NCBI GenBank assembly: GCA_022791215.1
Contig: JAAVYQ010000055.1
Coordinates: 1 to 7,229 of the forward strand
Direction of reading: 5' to 3'
Origin: Bacilli bacterium
GTDB taxonomy: Bacteria; Bacillota_I; Bacilli_A; RF39; UBA660
Length of the DNA: 7,229 bases
A model generated the notes under the pieces. The model was not told where the DNA came from, did not search any database, and saw only the letters and a program-made list of their open reading frames with translations. Of this stretch, positions 1 to 5,874 are shown piece after piece. The first letter of the stretch is position 1, and each line of letters opens with the position of its first letter. The position numbers were made by a program, and so were the translations under genes.

Positions 1-129
1 AATTTTGACACTGAAAAAGAAATAGTTAAAGAAAGAAAAAAATATATTCCACCAATGTCTCATCCATTTAAAGCTGCATCTTTTAAAAGGCAAATGGAAA
101 AAGCACATACAAAACATGTATATGCTTAA
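1..129 (+). CDS. C-terminal tail of a probable insertion-sequence transposase (5' end outside window)
   Basis: An open frame enters from the left edge and ends with TAA at 127-129, giving 42 residues. The tail is highly basic and contains the segment YIPPMSHPFKAASF, followed by a KAHTKHVYA-like terminus. The pattern of IPP, a short gap, HP, an aromatic residue and then a basic stretch is one I associate with the extreme C-termini of DDE-type transposases or integrase-core proteins of insertion sequences in Firmicutes. That is recognition by memory from a short tail, not from the catalytic core, which lies outside the window. The gene runs on the plus strand, opposite to all the housekeeping genes, and is followed by a hairpin-rich gap, both of which suit a mobile element. 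It could instead be the end of an unrelated basic protein. Whether the element is intact cannot be judged here. Confidence 0.5.
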   Translation, partial: NFDTEKEIVKERKKYIPPMSHPFKAASFKRQMEKAHTKHVYA

Positions 130-136
130 GAATAGC

Positions 137-161
137 AAACATTTTTTCAATGCAAATGTTT
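137..161 (+). terminator. Possible weak terminator hairpin after the transposase tail
   Basis: An exact 8-bp inverted repeat, AAACATTT (137-144) and AAATGTTT (154-161), encloses a 9-base loop. It begins 8 bases after the stop codon at 129 and is followed by a T-rich stretch (CTTTTTT at 166-172). The stem has only one G-C pair, so stability is low. Its position just past a stop codon is the main support. It could equally be chance in AT-rich DNA. Confidence 0.3.
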
Positions 162-232
162 TAATCTTTTTTGGGAATTTTTCCAAAAATATTGACAACA
201 TATTCCGTCGTATTTTATTTGTTACTTTATTT

Positions 233-300
233 TGCTGAACTGTAAAAGTAAATTCCACCCCAAATTTATATAAACTGGAATTTAGTTTTGCAATTGAGCA
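233..300. repeat. Long imperfect inverted repeat (25-base arms)
   Basis: The left arm (233-257) and right arm (276-300) are reverse complements at 21 of 25 positions, and one further pair could form as G-T. The inner 9 bases are a perfect match: TAAATTCCA (249-257) against TGGAATTTA (276-284). The loop is 18 bases. This is far longer than a typical terminator stem and has no clean T-run after it on either strand. Candidate explanations are the subterminal structure of the adjacent insertion sequence, a miniature inverted-repeat element, or a structured intergenic RNA. The sequence alone does not decide between them. Confidence 0.6.
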
Positions 301-324
301 GTTTTATTTAATAACTTAACTGCT
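297..324. repeat. Short inverted repeat abutting the long one
   Basis: AGCAGTT (297-303) is the exact reverse complement of AACTGCT (318-324), with a 14-base loop. Its left arm shares the AGCA at 297-300 with the right arm of the 233-300 repeat. The two hairpins therefore cannot both form fully, which gives a choice of alternative structures if the region is transcribed. No function is assigned. Confidence 0.45.
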
Positions 325-423
325 ACCTCCTGACTACATTAATAATAACGCATGCATCTCTATTTGCCAAACATTTTTTTGTGTTTCGTTTTGTTTTTTT
401 TATGAGAACTTTCTTATTGTATT

Positions 424-451
424 AAAAAGTCTTATTATTTTAAGACCCTTT
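424..451 (-). terminator. Rho-independent terminator of the ABC-F gene
   Basis: Read on the minus strand, the RNA after the TAA at 458-456 forms AAAGGGTCTT (451-442), an 8-base loop and AAGACTTTTT (433-424). This is a 10-pair stem of five central Watson-Crick pairs, two G-U pairs and three A-U pairs, and its 3' arm ends in five U residues. It starts 4 bases after the stop codon, the expected place for the end of this transcription unit. It also separates the unit from the gene converging from the left. Confidence 0.7.
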
Positions 452-455
452 TAAG

Positions 456-2081
456 TTACTTTCTTTCGTTTAATTTTTGATAGTATTCTATTATTCCTTC
501 GTTATAATAAGATAGTATTCCCTCAGGTAAAATTATTGTTCTTTCTATTCCTAAGTGGTTGGTAAAGTCAGGATTGTGGGATACAACTATCATAGTTCCA
601 CTAAATTCTTTAAAGACGTCTGCTATTATTTTGGCTGTTTCCGGATCTAAGTGGTTGGTTGGCTCGTCTAGTACAAGAAAGTTCGCCCCACTTATTGATA
701 ATTTTGCTAATGCTACACGTGCACGTTCTCCAGGTGATAATACTTCAATATGTTTAAATACTTCATCTCCAAAAAACAAAAATCTTCCAAGTACATTTCT
801 TAATTTTTTTTCGTTTAGATTTAACTCTTTAAAGTTTTCTATTATTGTTTTTTCCATATCTAGCCCGTCTAATTCTTGCGCATAGTATCCTATGTCAGTT
901 TTATTGCTTAGATAGATGTCTCCAGAGTCAGGTGTTAATTCTTTTACTATTAACTTAAGAAGAGTTGATTTACCTACTCCATTTTCTCCCACTATAAGGA
1001 ACTTTTCCCCTCGGTAGATATTAAAACTTAAGTCTTCTATTAGATCATGTGTACTTTCTTTGTTGTAACTAAAGCATAAGTTTTTTATTTCTAAAGGTAT
1101 TGCTTCACTTTCTCTATTGACTTCTATGTTGAATTTTACATTTTTAGGTGGTGCGACTATTTTCACTTTTTCTTTTCGTAATTTTTCTAACTTCTTTTCT
1201 CTATCTTGTGCCATTCGTTTTCTTTTTCCTGATGAATTCGAATACAGCAAAACTATGTCTCTTAACTTTTTTTCTTCTTTTTCTTGTATTTCTCTTTGCC
1301 TTTCTAAATTTTCTTCTCTTATTTGTTTTAGTTTTTGAAAGTTTGTGTAGTTTCCTTTATATAATTCAAATGTTTTATTCATTTTGTCTAAATGTAAAGT
1401 TGTATTGGTTACTTCGTCTAGAAATTTTATATCGTGTGATATTATATATACACTTCCATGGTAATTTTTTAAATAGTTAGTTATGTATTTTCTACTTGTG
1501 TCATCTAAATGGTTCGTAGGTTCGTCTAATAGTATTATGTCAGGTTTTGAGTATAGTAGTCTAACGAATGCTACTTTTGATTTTTGCCCACCAGATAGTT
1601 CACAAAGTTTGTGGTTTAATATTTCATCAGTTATTCCAGTTCCTTCTATTATTTTTAAAAGTGTGTTTTCAGCATTATATATATCATAGTATTCTAATTC
1701 GTTTTGTATTTTTGTAATTTCATTATAGATAGTTTTGTGTTTTTCTTCACTTGCTGTGCTTAATTCTATGTATAGTTTTTCTAATTTTTGGTTTAGTTCT
1801 TCTATCGGTCTTCCACTAAGTAAGTATTCAAATACATTTGTGTTTAAGTCTGTTCCTTCATCTCCAATTACTTGTGGAAGCCAATCTATTTTTGTTCCAT
1901 TTTTTAGTATCACTTTTCCAAAGTCTGGTGTGAGTAAGCCCATTATAATTTTAAAGAATGTAGTTTTTCCTGCTCCATTTACTCCGACTACTCCAACTTT
2001 TGTGTCGTTTGGTATGACTAGATTTATATTTTCAAATATTACTTGTTTTCCATAGGTCATTGTTAAATTTTTTATTTGCAT
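456..2081 (-). CDS. ABC-F family ATPase (probable ribosome-associated translation factor), subfamily not resolved
   Basis: This 541-residue protein has two fused ABC ATPase domains and no membrane segments, the hallmark of ABC-F proteins. These act on the ribosome, many of them at the E site to relieve stalling, rather than as transporters. Domain 1 shows Walker A GVNGAGKT (33-40), signature LSGGQ (162-166), Walker B ILLDEPTNHLD (183-193) and switch histidine H216. A charged, coiled-coil-like linker rich in K, R and E (about 245-305) follows, as in the ribosome-contacting P-site linker of the family. Domain 2 shows Walker A GENGVGKS (365-372), a variant signature LSPGE (448-452), Walker B LVLDEPTNHLD (469-479) and H502. 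Both DEPTNHLD motifs are intact, so both sites look competent. The length suits the short, YkpA/YbiT-sized members without a long C-terminal extension. Membership of an antibiotic-resistance subgroup cannot be decided by eye. The ATG at 2081 has GAGGTG (2091-2086) four bases upstream. The gene has its own promoter and terminator. Confidence 0.95.
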   Translation of the reverse strand: MQIKNLTMTYGKQVIFENINLVIPNDTKVGVVGVNGAGKTTFFKIIMGLLTPDFGKVILKNGTKIDWLPQVIGDEGTDLNTNVFEYLLSGRPIEELNQKLEKLYIELSTASEEKHKTIYNEITKIQNELEYYDIYNAENTLLKIIEGTGITDEILNHKLCELSGGQKSKVAFVRLLYSKPDIILLDEPTNHLDDTSRKYITNYLKNYHGSVYIISHDIKFLDEVTNTTLHLDKMNKTFELYKGNYTNFQKLKQIREENLERQREIQEKEEKKLRDIVLLYSNSSGKRKRMAQDREKKLEKLRKEKVKIVAPPKNVKFNIEVNRESEAIPLEIKNLCFSYNKESTHDLIEDLSFNIYRGEKFLIVGENGVGKSTLLKLIVKELTPDSGDIYLSNKTDIGYYAQELDGLDMEKTIIENFKELNLNEKKLRNVLGRFLFFGDEVFKHIEVLSPGERARVALAKLSISGANFLVLDEPTNHLDPETAKIIADVFKEFSGTMIVVSHNPDFTNHLGIERTIILPEGILSYYNEGIIEYYQKLNERK

Positions 2082-2119
2082 TTTACACCTCGTTTATGTT
2101 TTTTGTTATATTTTTATTT

Positions 2120-2148
2120 ATAATAACATTGTTAAGTTTGTTAGTCAA
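2120..2148 (-). promoter_or_regulatory. Sigma-A-type promoter of the ABC-F gene
   Basis: On the minus strand, TTGACT (2148-2143, 5 of 6 to consensus) is separated by exactly 17 bases from TATTAT (2125-2120, 5 of 6). Transcription would start near 2113, giving a leader of about 32 bases containing the GAGGTG ribosome binding site. The leader is too short for the long attenuator known upstream of some resistance ABC-F genes, so that mode of induction is not supported here. Confidence 0.75.
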
Positions 2149-2171
2149 TTATGCGTTAAATTTGGTCGGTT

Positions 2172-2204
2172 AAAAGTACCTGTTCAAAATGAAAAGGTAC
2201 TTTT
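2172..2204 (-). terminator. Strong hairpin terminator at the smpB stop codon
   Basis: AAAAGTACC (2172-2180) and GGTACTTTT (2196-2204) form a perfect 9-bp stem. The 15-base loop can fold further through TTCA and TGAA. On the minus strand the stem begins at the last base of the smpB TAA (2206-2204) and its 3' arm ends in four U residues. On the plus strand the second arm runs into five T residues (2201-2205), so the structure could stop transcription in both directions. It closes the eno-to-smpB block and insulates the ABC-F promoter just downstream. Confidence 0.8.
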
Positions 2205-2626
2205 TATCTTCTATTTTCTCTTTCTAAATCACGTTTTTTTATTGTTTCTCTTTTGTCATATAGTTTTTTTCCTTTGCAAATTCCAAGAAGTATTTTTGCT
2301 TTTCCTTTTTTTATGTATAATTTTAAAGGTATTAGTGTGTAGTGATTTAATTCTACTTGTTTTTCTATTTTTCTTATTTCACTTTTGTGTAGAAGTAGTT
2401 TTCTTTCTCTTCGTTCGTCATGGTTGAATCTGTTTCCTTCTTCATATTTTGCTATATACATGTTTGTTAGTATTACTTCTCCTCTTTTTGTTCTAGCATA
2501 ACTATCATCTAAACTAGCAGATCCTTTTCTTATGCTTTTGATTTCTGTTCCTTTTAATTCTATTCCACATTCTATTTCATTTTCTATAAAGTAGTTGTAT
2601 TTTGCTTTTCTATTTAGTATTTCCAT
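2204..2626 (-). CDS. smpB: SsrA (tmRNA)-binding protein SmpB
   Basis: SmpB binds tmRNA and delivers it to stalled ribosomes for trans-translation, which tags the incomplete protein for degradation. The family landmarks are all visible: GTEIKSIR (26-33), NRFNHD (65-70), RKLLLHK (75-81), PLKLY (100-104) and KGKKLYDKR (118-126). I start at the ATG at 2626, giving 140 residues, because AAGGTGA (2638-2632) sits 5 bases upstream as a ribosome binding site. A GTG at 2635, in the same frame, lies inside that site and would only add three residues (MKQ). The C-terminus ends at a RENRR-like tail, roughly 8-15 residues shorter than the usual basic tail that enters the mRNA channel. The first 17 bases overlap the end of rnr, so translation is probably coupled. 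No tmRNA gene follows, although ssrA is often adjacent to smpB. Confidence 0.97.
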   Translation of the reverse strand: MEILNRKAKYNYFIENEIECGIELKGTEIKSIRKGSASLDDSYARTKRGEVILTNMYIAKYEEGNRFNHDERRERKLLLHKSEIRKIEKQVELNHYTLIPLKLYIKKGKAKILLGICKGKKLYDKRETIKKRDLERENRR

Positions 2627-4709
2627 TTGTTTCACCTTCTACTAGTATAAAGTCTACATGTCTTGTTTCTTTTGAGGCAGCTATGCATCTTACTCGAACT
2701 TTGTCTCCTAGTTTGATCGCTATTTGTTTTTTTCTATTAGTGTAATATAGGTTGTCGTCACTTATAGTATAGTAATCGTTTATTGTGTCTAGGCTTACAA
2801 ATCCACTTACATAGTTTTCTGTTTCTACAAAGAATCCCGTTTTTAGTAGTCCATCTACTACTGCGTTATATTCGTCTCCTATGTGTCCTTCCATGTATTC
2901 TGCTATTTTCATATCGTTTACTGCATATTCACATTCGTCACTTCTTCGTTCTGTCATACTTATGTGATCTGCTGCTTCACTTAGTCCACTTGATATTTGT
3001 TCTAGTGTTACACCCATGTCTTTATTGAATACTACTATTTTTATTAAATAGTGTATTAGTAAGTCACAAAATCTTCTTATAGGACTTGTTTCATGTGTGT
3101 ATTTTGTGCTGGCTAATCCAAAGTGTCCTATGTTGTCTGTGCTATAGATTGCTTTTTGCATGCTTCTTAACATTTTTGTGCTTATTATTTCATAATCTGG
3201 TTTGTCTTTTAATTGTTTCATTATGTTTTGTATGTCTTTGTTAGTCATGTTTTCATAGTTAAATTTTCCTGTAAGTATGTGTCCTAGTGTACTTACAAAT
3301 TTTATAAATTCTTCTATTTTTTTGGGATTGGGTTTTCCATGTATTCTATATAAACCTGTATCACAGTTTTCTGTTATTATTTCTATACACGCTTCGTTGC
3401 TTGCTATCATGAAGTCTTCTATTAGATTTTCTCCAATTCCTTGTGTTCTTTTTTCTATGTTTGTTACTTTTCCTTTTTCGTCTACTATCAATTTTACTTC
3501 ACTTGATTCAAATTCTATTTCTCCTCTTTCTTTTTTCTTTTTCTTTAATAGTTTTGATAGGTCTAGCATTTTTAGTAATATTTCTTCGTATTCTTTGTAT
3601 TCTTTTGGTGTTTTTCCTTCGTAGACAAGGTTTACATCGTCATAGTTCATTTTCTTTCTTGATTTTATTATACTTGGAAATAGTCTTTTGTTTACTAAAT
3701 TACCTTGCGTGTCATATTCCATTTCACATGTTACAGCACATCTTAATACGTTTGGGTTTAAGGAACATATTCCGTTACTTAGTTCTATTGGAAGCATCGG
3801 TTCTACCCTGTCAGCCATGTATGTTGAGTTTCCTTTGTTGTAAGCATCTGTAAATATCGCTCCTCCAAATTTCACATATCTACTTACGTCTGCGATTGAT
3901 ACATTTAATAAATAGTTTCCGTTTTCTAATGTTTTTAGTCCTATTGCATCGTCTATGTCTTTTGTGTCTTTTCCGTCTATTGTAAATATTATTTCATTTG
4001 TTAGGTCTTCTCTTCCATTATAGTCTTCTGGCGTTACTTCTTTTGGTAGTTTTTCTACTTCACGGCGTGTGGCTTCACTAAATCCAGTTGGTACTTCTAG
4101 TTCTGCCATTATTTTTAGTGTGTCTATGTCAGGTGAGTTTTTGTGTCCTATTTTTTCTATCGCTTTTACTTTTAAACATTTATTGTCTTCTTTTATGCAT
4201 TTTAGTTTTACTATTTCTCCTTCTACTAAAGCAAGATCTATGTTTTCTTGTAGTATTAGGTCATATGGATATAGTTTTAGTGGTTTTACATATGTTATGT
4301 CATTTTCTATACATATTTCCCCAAGTGGGATATTTCTTTCTACTACTCTTTTTACTCTCGCTTCTAGACTGCCTTTGTTTTTAAATCTTTCACAAAGACA
4401 TGTGTCTCCGTCTAATGCTCCTTTTAAGTTCCTTTTGTCAATAAATATGTCTCCTGTAGGTATTAGTAACCATGCATTTCCGCTTCCTACTACTTCTATT
4501 TGACCTTTTATGTATTCGTCAGTCGCAAGTTTAAAGGTGTTTTTTTTGCATTCTATAACTATTCCTTCATTTGCTAATTCTTCTAATATTTCGTATACTA
4601 ATTTTATGTCGCTTGAGTTATATTTCTTTTTTATTTTGCTTACTATTTCTATTGGATTTACTTTTCTTCCACCAAAACTTTTTATTATTTTTATTATTTG
4701 ATCTTTCAT
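2610..4709 (-). CDS. rnr: Ribonuclease R (3'-5' exoribonuclease, RNB family)
   Basis: RNase R degrades structured RNA from the 3' end and clears non-stop mRNA during trans-translation. The 699-residue protein shows the expected order. An N-terminal winged-helix-like segment (about 1-62) comes first. It is followed by cold-shock-type OB domains (about 66-190, including an IKGQIEVVGSGNAW-type strand pattern), the RNB catalytic domain (about 230-560) and a C-terminal S1 domain (about 608-690, HIGDEYNAVVDG onward). The metal-binding aspartates D245, D251, D253 and D254 match the spacing of the RNase II/R active site. SPIRRFCDLLIH (542-553) is the conserved RNB C-terminal motif. The protein is shorter than the B. 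subtilis and E. coli enzymes (about 780-810) and ends right after S1, without a lysine-rich tail. The ATG at 4709 has ATGGAG (4723-4718) 8 bases upstream. It overlaps smpB at its TAG stop. Confidence 0.97.
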   Translation of the reverse strand: MKDQIIKIIKSFGGRKVNPIEIVSKIKKKYNSSDIKLVYEILEELANEGIVIECKKNTFKLATDEYIKGQIEVVGSGNAWLLIPTGDIFIDKRNLKGALDGDTCLCERFKNKGSLEARVKRVVERNIPLGEICIENDITYVKPLKLYPYDLILQENIDLALVEGEIVKLKCIKEDNKCLKVKAIEKIGHKNSPDIDTLKIMAELEVPTGFSEATRREVEKLPKEVTPEDYNGREDLTNEIIFTIDGKDTKDIDDAIGLKTLENGNYLLNVSIADVSRYVKFGGAIFTDAYNKGNSTYMADRVEPMLPIELSNGICSLNPNVLRCAVTCEMEYDTQGNLVNKRLFPSIIKSRKKMNYDDVNLVYEGKTPKEYKEYEEILLKMLDLSKLLKKKKKERGEIEFESSEVKLIVDEKGKVTNIEKRTQGIGENLIEDFMIASNEACIEIITENCDTGLYRIHGKPNPKKIEEFIKFVSTLGHILTGKFNYENMTNKDIQNIMKQLKDKPDYEIISTKMLRSMQKAIYSTDNIGHFGLASTKYTHETSPIRRFCDLLIHYLIKIVVFNKDMGVTLEQISSGLSEAADHISMTERRSDECEYAVNDMKIAEYMEGHIGDEYNAVVDGLLKTGFFVETENYVSGFVSLDTINDYYTISDDNLYYTNRKKQIAIKLGDKVRVRCIAASKETRHVDFILVEGETNGNTK

Positions 4710-4728
4710 GTTTCACACTCCATCTACT

Positions 4729-4734
4729 ATTATA
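4729..4734 (-). promoter_or_regulatory. Possible -10 element of a weak internal promoter for rnr-smpB
   Basis: A perfect TATAAT lies at 4734-4729 on the minus strand, about 20 bases upstream of the rnr start. No good -35 box is seen; the hexamer at 17-base spacing is TTTCTT. It follows directly after the hairpin behind secG, where an internal promoter would make sense, but TATAAT is easily met by chance in this AT-rich DNA. Confidence 0.35.
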
Positions 4735-4754
4735 TATTTTACTCTAATTAGAAG

Positions 4755-4781
4755 AAAAAAACAAAGGTATTTCACTTTGTT
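4755..4781 (-). terminator. Terminator or attenuator hairpin between secG and rnr
   Basis: Read on the minus strand, AACAAAG (4781-4775), an 8-base loop and CTTTGTT (4760-4766 on the plus strand) form a perfect 7-bp stem. A T-run reaching to 4755 follows, starting 3 bases after the secG stop codon. The placement and the U-tract are those of an intrinsic terminator. The stem has only two G-C pairs, so it is probably leaky and would reduce rather than abolish read-through into rnr. Confidence 0.55.
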
Positions 4782-4784
4782 CTA

Positions 4785-4997
4785 TTAGAATCCCATGAAA
4801 AGTGTTATTACTAGAAATAAAATTCCTAATGCGTATGTTAGTCTAGTTATAAACTTCTCTGCTCCTCTTTCTTTCATTTGTCCCATTAACATGCTGTTTC
4901 CTCCAGTTATTATTTGACCAGCGTCACTGGCTTTGTTACTTTGTAGAAGTACTAAAGCTATTAGTAGGATACTTATTATCATTAATACTATTTCCAT
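4785..4997 (-). CDS. secG: Preprotein translocase subunit SecG
   Basis: SecG is the small accessory membrane subunit of the SecYEG channel and assists SecA-driven export. The 70-residue product has the family topology. A first hydrophobic helix (about 2-19) ends in the typical LLQS, and is followed by a polar loop with GG (32-33) and a KERGAEKFITRLT segment. A second helix (about 54-69) comes last. Length and the two-helix hairpin match SecG of Gram-positive bacteria (about 70-80 residues). The ATG at 4997 is preceded by GAGGT (5010-5006) with 8 bases between. The position just upstream of rnr is the standard Firmicutes context and adds confidence to a call on such a short protein. It has its own promoter in the 54-base gap after the nucleotidase gene. 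Confidence 0.93.
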   Translation of the reverse strand: MEIVLMIISILLIALVLLQSNKASDAGQIITGGNSMLMGQMKERGAEKFITRLTYALGILFLVITLFMGF

Positions 4998-5016
4998 TTT
5001 TTCATACCTCGTTTAT

Positions 5017-5045
5017 ATTATATGATATTTCCTGCATTTTTACAA
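5017..5045 (-). promoter_or_regulatory. Promoter of secG (and probably rnr-smpB)
   Basis: On the minus strand, TTGTAA (5045-5040, 4 of 6 to consensus) is followed after exactly 17 bases by a perfect TATAAT (5022-5017). The promoter lies wholly in the 54-base gap between the nucleotidase gene and secG. A short inverted repeat, TTTCC (5051-5047) and GGAAA (5032-5028), straddles the -35 box and might be a regulator site or chance. secG can thus be transcribed independently of eno. Confidence 0.7.
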
Positions 5046-5051
5046 GGGAAA

Positions 5052-5855
5052 CTATCTTTTTAATACTTTTAGTTGTTCTTTTATTTCACTGAATCCTGTG
5101 TTATCAGTGCCTACTAAGTCAAATGCATTTCTATATGCTGCTAGGTTCTCTTCTTGTTTTTCTTCTAAGAATCCAATTTTTAATGCTTCTTCTCGTTTTT
5201 CTTCGCTTGCCATTCGTATGTCAGATATTCCATCTCCTAATAGTATGATGTGTTTTCTTTCTTTTAATGCTATTTTTACTTGTTCTGGCATTGATACTTC
5301 GTTTTTGTTTAGTGAATGTGTAATGTTGTCTTCTACTCCAATCGCATATCCATTTTCAAATTTTATAAAGTTTGATACGATATATATGTTATCGTAGTTT
5401 ACTTCGTTGTCTATTAAAAATTGTTTTATGAAGTTTCCTATTCCTGCTGATATTATTATTACTGGTATTTCTCTTTGTTTCATGTTTGTTAGGAACTCTT
5501 TTGCTCCTTCTCTAAATGACATTACTCTTAGATCTTTCGCTGCTTTGTTTATTATTTCTTCACTTATTTTGTATTTTACAAAGAGATTAATGTGTTTTTC
5601 CCACCATTCTTTCATTAGTCTATTTTTTGTGTCATAGTCTAAGGTTTCATCTATTTCTATAGGTCTATAGTGGTCGTAGTAAACATTTCTTTCTTCTACG
5701 TAATTTTTTGGTACCATGTCACTTTTTGATAGTATGCTCCAAGATGTGCTGCTGCTTCCTAAAGTTATTGTTTTATCAAAGTCTGCTAGTATGTATATTT
5801 CTTCGTCTTTCCAATCTTTTGTTCTTTCGTCAGTGTTTTCTTTTATATATATCAT
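5052..5855 (-). CDS. HAD-superfamily hydrolase of the pyrimidine 5'-nucleotidase (UMPH-1/NT5C3-like) family
   Basis: The predicted activity is phosphate removal from a nucleoside monophosphate, by analogy with cytosolic 5'-nucleotidase III; the substrate here is inferred. The 267 residues carry all four HAD motifs: DFDKT (25-29, nucleophile D25 and acid/base D27), S136 in IISAG, K184 in LNKNE, and GDGISD (207-212, with D208 and D212). Family-specific resemblance to eukaryotic NT5C3 extends beyond these. It includes a YYDHYRPIEID stretch (59-69), MKEWWEKH (81-88), SAGIGNFI (136-143), the SNF at 161-163, LLGDGISDIRMA (205-216) and LKIGFLEEK (225-233). There is no signal peptide or membrane helix, so it should be cytosolic. 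The ATG at 5855 has AAAGGAG (5867-5861) 5 bases upstream. It starts 19 bases after eno, so it is almost certainly cotranscribed with it. The stop is TAG. A phosphatase for a different phosphorylated metabolite remains possible. Confidence 0.88.
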   Translation of the reverse strand: MIYIKENTDERTKDWKDEEIYILADFDKTITLGSSSTSWSILSKSDMVPKNYVEERNVYYDHYRPIEIDETLDYDTKNRLMKEWWEKHINLFVKYKISEEIINKAAKDLRVMSFREGAKEFLTNMKQREIPVIIISAGIGNFIKQFLIDNEVNYDNIYIVSNFIKFENGYAIGVEDNITHSLNKNEVSMPEQVKIALKERKHIILLGDGISDIRMASEEKREEALKIGFLEEKQEENLAAYRNAFDLVGTDNTGFSEIKEQLKVLKR

Positions 5856-5874
5856 TTGTTCTCCTTTTAGTTTT

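Larger units (their letters stand above)
130..455. other. Gene-free, hairpin-rich intergenic region between the transposase tail and the ABC-F gene
   Basis: No reading frame with a plausible ribosome binding site was seen in these 326 bases on either strand. The region holds, left to right: a weak hairpin just after the transposase stop (137-161); a small bulged hairpin, TTTT-G-GGAA against TTCCAAAA (169-188); a long imperfect inverted repeat (233-300); a second 7-bp hairpin (297-324); and the terminator of the converging ABC-F gene (424-451). The 12-base sequence CAAACATTTTTT occurs both at 136-147 and at 368-379. The region is probably where the end of the mobile element meets the chromosome, but no clear element boundary or target-site duplication could be defined. 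Confidence 0.6.

Noticed and set aside
192..220. TTGACA at 192-197 on the plus strand as a promoter for a small RNA
   Set aside because: The -35 match is perfect but no acceptable -10 hexamer occurs at 16-18 bases (TTATTT at 17), and no gene lies downstream on that strand.
136..379. Direct repeat CAAACATTTTTT at 136-147 and 368-379 as a target-site duplication
   Set aside because: The repeat is T-rich and low in complexity, and the left copy lies only 6 bases after the transposase stop, so it does not bracket an element. Chance recurrence is the simpler explanation.
559..885. Open frame on the plus strand opposite the ABC-F gene
   Set aside because: It is antisense to a well-supported gene with recognisable Walker and signature motifs. 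It has no ribosome binding site and its composition reflects the complement of AT-rich coding DNA. The same applies to the other plus-strand frames across 1100-2060, 2240-4700 and 5100-7020.
2082..2203. tmRNA (ssrA) gene next to smpB
   Set aside because: The gap is only about 120 bases and is filled by a terminator, a promoter and the ABC-F leader. A tmRNA needs about 350 bases and paired ends, which are not present.
4069..4503. 144-residue plus-strand frame within rnr
   Set aside because: It is a shadow of the RNase R gene, lies opposite its OB-fold region, has no supporting start site, and shows only low-complexity Ser/Phe/Leu content.
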